A program made the translations under genes and the position numbers. Below are positions 60,052 through 64,000 of a stretch of DNA of 64,000 nt, piece after piece. Location of the stretch: positions 20,775,001-20,839,000 of the forward strand of contig NC_079882.1 in the NCBI RefSeq assembly GCF_029227915.1, written 5' to 3'. Position 1 is the stretch's first letter; each line of letters starts with the position of its first letter. Under the pieces are notes generated by a model. The model made no database searches, was not told the DNA's origin, and was given only the letters and a program-made list of their open reading frames with translations. The DNA is from Hydractinia symbiolongicarpus. Taxonomy: Eukaryota; Cnidaria; Hydrozoa; Anthoathecata; Hydractiniidae.

Positions 60052-61403
60052 CAATGTCCCACAAGTAGCAGTCGTAAATTAAAAATGTGAAGTACTAATA
60101 AAAATATGGTTCCATGATGACTCTTTAAGTACGCCCTTTAAACACATTAGTCCAAAAAAAAGTTTGCCAAATTAGCATTATATTAAATCCACAGAGCAGT
60201 TTTGTACTAATGGTCTTGTCGTCTTTAAACATCTACAATCTTAGACAAAAATATTAAGGCGAAGGTAGTTTTTCCTTATTTTTTCAAATTAAGTCAATGT
60301 GCTACACTCGGCAGGGTTTGCACTGCTAGTTACATTCCCTAGCGTGCCTGCACCCGAAATAATCCATGTCGAGGCCCCGAAAGACCCCAAAATTGTGAAA
60401 AATGGCCATGTCGTCGACGTCAACAACAATTTGCATATTCTAAGAGTTTGGACTTAACCTTTAAACCTCCTTGACTTAACCAAATAGCCGTCCTAAGTCC
60501 ACTCAAAATGTTTGAAATTAATATAGAAATAGCCCACGCAATTACTTGTAGTGAGGAACTTCGATATTAGGTGTCTTACCTCAACATATTTTGATCAAGG
60601 TTGTAGTGTCAAGCTTTTTGTGGCTTGAAAAGCTCTTTATTTCACACTTTTTACTCTGAGACTTTTTGCTCAGCGGCTAATAGCCCCAAGCATTTACCCT
60701 ATCCTTATACCAAGAGTATCCCTATGTTCTTGGTATGAGGATAATTTTATTATAAGGAGGAGTTTGAGGAGAGGGGGGGGGGGGTAATTTCCTTTCAATT
60801 AGTAGTTAGGTAAGGTGTTAATAAATTGGAGAAGGTTGATTTCAGTCAGAGGTTAGAGGCCAAATGTGCTTTTAATAAAAACGGGTGGGTTGATATTGCA
60901 ATTTTTTTAATATGGAGGGGAAGGATTAATAAAATGAAATGGGTGATATTCTAGAATTTTGTGTTGTCCGCCCCTATAAATAAGATTACCACGGGTAAGC
61001 GGTGAAATCTGACTTCTGATAAGATTGCACAAATTACGGAAATATTTATGAAAGATACGTGAGATAACTTCTATTTAGTTCTCACAAACCTCAAACAGAA
61101 TGTTAAAATTTGTTCTAGAAGTAATGTAATTGAACTTTAGGCAGACAATTGTATTTTGGAAAAAATTCGAGCTTCTAGCGACGTCACAAAAAAGTTCTGG
61201 CATTATTGCTACCATTTTGTTCCTTTTATAACTAAAGCTGTCGCAAGTTTAATTTTAGTTAGAAAAACCTATTTGAAATTATGGAGGGGATGAAATTCAC
61301 CAAGAATAAAGAAATAAAATAATAAATAAAATAGGCAGGTTCTCTAAACATAAGAAGCAATCTTTCTTTACACATCATCCTATTGTTTCTATAATTATCT
61401 TAG
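60052..61403. other. Rest of pseudogene intron 1/2
   Basis: No ShKT exon is visible where exon 2 should be. A G run of about 12 bases lies at 60773-60784. Otherwise nothing recognised. Confidence 0.5.
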
Positions 61404-62277
61404 GTATTGCGCAGGAGTAAATGTAAACATTGGACTTATTTATGCAGAAAGCCAACTTCATCCAAACCAAATAAATGATTCAAATTTATGAAAGACCATT
61501 GGCGAAAGACATGTGCTTATTGCAGTAAGTTTATGCTAAGAGTTTCATAGCAGAATAATGTTAACAACAGTTAAAATAAAAAGAAAGACTATTTAGCTCA
61601 GAAAAACCTACATCCTAGTCATAATACAAATATTTAGATCCTAGAAAAAAACTGAATTGTGGCGTGAATAAGAAAGGCTTGCTTGGATCAATCATAGATG
61701 GTACTAGAGCTTCTCCGAACACGTGGCTTTGGCAAGCAGGAATATATTGGTGGGGTTCGTTTGTGTGTGGTGGTGCGTGATTACTCCCAACCATATTTTA
61801 ACTGCAGCACATTGCGTCAGACATAGAGACAGCGACAAAATGGTTGTTCGTCTTGGTGATTATACAAGGTAAATAGCTGAAGTTTTTTCTAAACGACCAA
61901 TATATTCACGTCTTAAATACTATTCTCTGGCGTTTATATGAAACTGGATTATTCCTCATATTTTTTACTTCCGTGATAGAAACGTGTGCGACTGAATTTA
62001 GGAGCATTTGTATCCAGTTAAGGTGTCTATATAAAGAAAATAGCATATTTTGTACACCACTTTTTAAAGACATCAAGGAAGGTTCAGAACAGGACATTGG
62101 AGTTGAAAATATCATGAACAATACAATGGAGGTACACTGGACAATGACATTGCTATAATAAAAATGAAGAAACCATTCACCTTAAATAATTATGTTGGAA
62201 TTGCATGTTTACCTGATGAGAAAGAAACACCTGGAAATCAGTGCTATATAACAGGTAAAGTCTATAATATCTCTTTA

Positions 62278-62575
62278 ATGATAGCCGTCGTCTGTCTGTC
62301 TGTGTGTCCGCGAAAGCCGTGTCCCGTAACAGAAACATGAAATTTTTAAAATGCGCATCAATACCAAATGCGATATAATTCTGTCCACTTTGTTGCAACG
62401 GGTTAATTTAAAGGACGGGCGTCCCCATGGATTTTTCCACGGGCAACGACTAGTCTATATTATAATACCCGTATACGTCTGTCCGTCAGTCACGCAAAAT
62501 GGTAGCTTAGCTGCGCAAGTATAAAAAGGTCGAGCGAAACCGTGGATTTTTCCGCGGGCTAACGACTAATATGTC
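62278..62575 (+). repeat. R1 dispersed repeat, two copies, in pseudogene intron 5
   Basis: agccgtcgtctgtctgtct, ggatttttccacgggc, aacgactagtc, then a second copy from ttataatacccgtatacgtc to ccgcgggctaacgacta. Orientation is opposite to the copies in the parent gene's intron. Confidence 0.75.
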
Positions 62576-63090
62576 AAAATAAGTGAATGAATGAAATAAA
62601 TGAATTAATTAATTAATGAATGTTGACAGAAAAAATGTTAGAAATTGTACTTAAATTCTTTTTCTGTTAAGGTTGGGGAAGAACGGTTGCTAACGGTGAC
62701 CAGGCGAACATTTTACAAGAAGCTGAAATGCCTTTTACTTTCAAATGCGGAATGTGGAAAGAAGAATACCGATTCTAATGGAATTTCAAGAGTTACAAAA
62801 AATATACTGTGCGCTGGATTTAAGGAAAATAGTAAAATATCAGGTTGTCAGGGAGATTCAGGCGGTCCTTTTGTTTGCAAGAATAGTAAAAACAAATGGG
62901 TAAGCCTCCTTCCTTTTCATTGCGGAGAGTGTTCATTTTAAAAAAAAAATATTCAGAACACAACACATCTTATTTTTCCAGGTACTTCATGGAATTGTGA
63001 GCTGGGGATCGGCACGCTGTGACGCTAAGCATCGATACACTGTTTCGCGAAAGTGTGAAGATATTTACATTGGATAAAAATAATATGTAA

Positions 63091-64000
63091 ACGTGTGTCT
63101 AAATGTATTTTGTTGTATCCCAATAGGATCTTTACTTTTCCCACTTTTTTCAATCAGAATTTAGTAATAACTAATCAAAAACCTATAGGAAATGAAGCGC
63201 TCCTAGAAGATCGCATTTAATGCAAAATTTCTGTGTGGTTTGAACCTGCATATATTGCTTCTGGACAAGTAGTTTCTCAAAGATTTTGTCATATATGGAC
63301 TACTAGATGTCAAAAAGAAAAATAATTGATGTCATCATGTGCATGTTTTTCCTTTTATTCGTCGTCCCAATTTAATTAAAAATGAGGTAATGAGCATTTG
63401 AACTTTACTTTTGAACAAACCTTGTCAAAAATAGGTGCCAGAATATTTTCATATGCCAATTATATTTATCATTTCTTTTTGTTTAGTGTGCTAGTTGTTC
63501 AAATCCGATATTTTATTCTACGTTTACTTCAGTTGCGACAACATGTTTTCAAAAACACCATCTGTTATTTCATAAGGTTCACATTTAACTAAGCAGAACA
63601 CTGTATTTTTAGTAATTCAATATTCATACGTTTTTCATCCTTCCAACGAAAGGATTAAGTAAAAATAATTCGACGCTTCATTGATTTTTGGCTAGATAAC
63701 ATAACACTTAAATTTCTGAAGAAAGCGTCGAATCAACCTAAAACCAGCATATTAACGAATGTATTTAAAAAGTCAGCGTAGCATTAAGGAGACAAATGAA
63801 GACCAAAGTTTGGTATGAACTTTTTCTTTTATTAAAGAAACACGGTAGAGAGTAAACAGTTTCGCTTTTAAGAGTGTTTTCTAAAAATGACAAGTTTTTA
63901 TGGAAAATAATGTAAACATTAAAGACAATCTTTCTTGTACGTTATGTTATCGTAGAAGGATAAAGAGAGAAGGAGACACAACTCGCGGTGTCCTTTTAAT
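63091..64000. other. 3' flank
   Basis: AT-rich, no gene, repeat or RNA that I can support. Confidence 0.5.

Overview
This looks like cnidarian nuclear DNA, most likely medusozoan/hydrozoan. It is AT-rich, its genes are split by GT-AG introns, and its protein modules are metazoan extracellular ones (MAM, EGF, thrombospondin type-1, ShKT, secreted trypsin-fold protease). The introns are full of short inverted-repeat transposons. I saw no bacterial operon, rRNA, CRISPR array or intact tRNA gene. All gene models come from reading splice signals, phase and domain patterns by eye; no database search was possible.

Region 1 (about 5.1-44.7 kb, + strand) is one very large secreted-protein gene of about 35 exons and about 1,825 residues. 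Its order is signal peptide, MAM, eight EGF, TSR, EGF, four TSR, MAM, ten TSR, MAM, stop. Nearly every module is one exon with phase-1 introns on both sides, so modules can be added or lost without breaking the frame. EGF exons 1-8 lie in a fresh tandem array (unit 234-237 bp, introns nearly as similar as exons), and an adjoining EGF+TSR block is duplicated. The product is probably an extracellular-matrix or mucus protein with POFUT1-, POFUT2- and C-mannosylation-type sequence motifs.

Its introns host mobile elements: a DNA transposon with a THAP+HTH ORF, an overlapping DDE-transposase ORF and a convergent YqaJ-like fragment (19.9-21.8 kb); a collapsed Crypton-type tyrosine recombinase with a perfect snap-back hairpin at the deletion point (8.0-8.4 kb); several MITE/fold-back elements; a LINE fragment; a tRNA-derived SINE; and a hammerhead-ribozyme-like core.

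Region 2 (46.8-51.5 kb, - strand) has exons I could not assign to a family. One is a small secreted helical protein with two possible 5' exons, one with a signal peptide and one without. The others form a set whose phases suggest two alternative 3' ends.

Region 3 (53.5-57.9 kb, + strand) is a complete 7-exon gene for a secreted protease of 448 residues: signal peptide, two ShKT domains, Lys/Thr-rich linker, third ShKT domain, S1 (trypsin-fold) domain. The catalytic triad is intact but the substrate pocket and activation site are atypical. Downstream (58.9-63.1 kb) is a decaying tandem copy that keeps its TATA box and signal-peptide exon but has lost the double-ShKT exon and carries several frameshifts. 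Between them lie a TTTA microsatellite of about 700 bp and an uncertain minus-strand exon.
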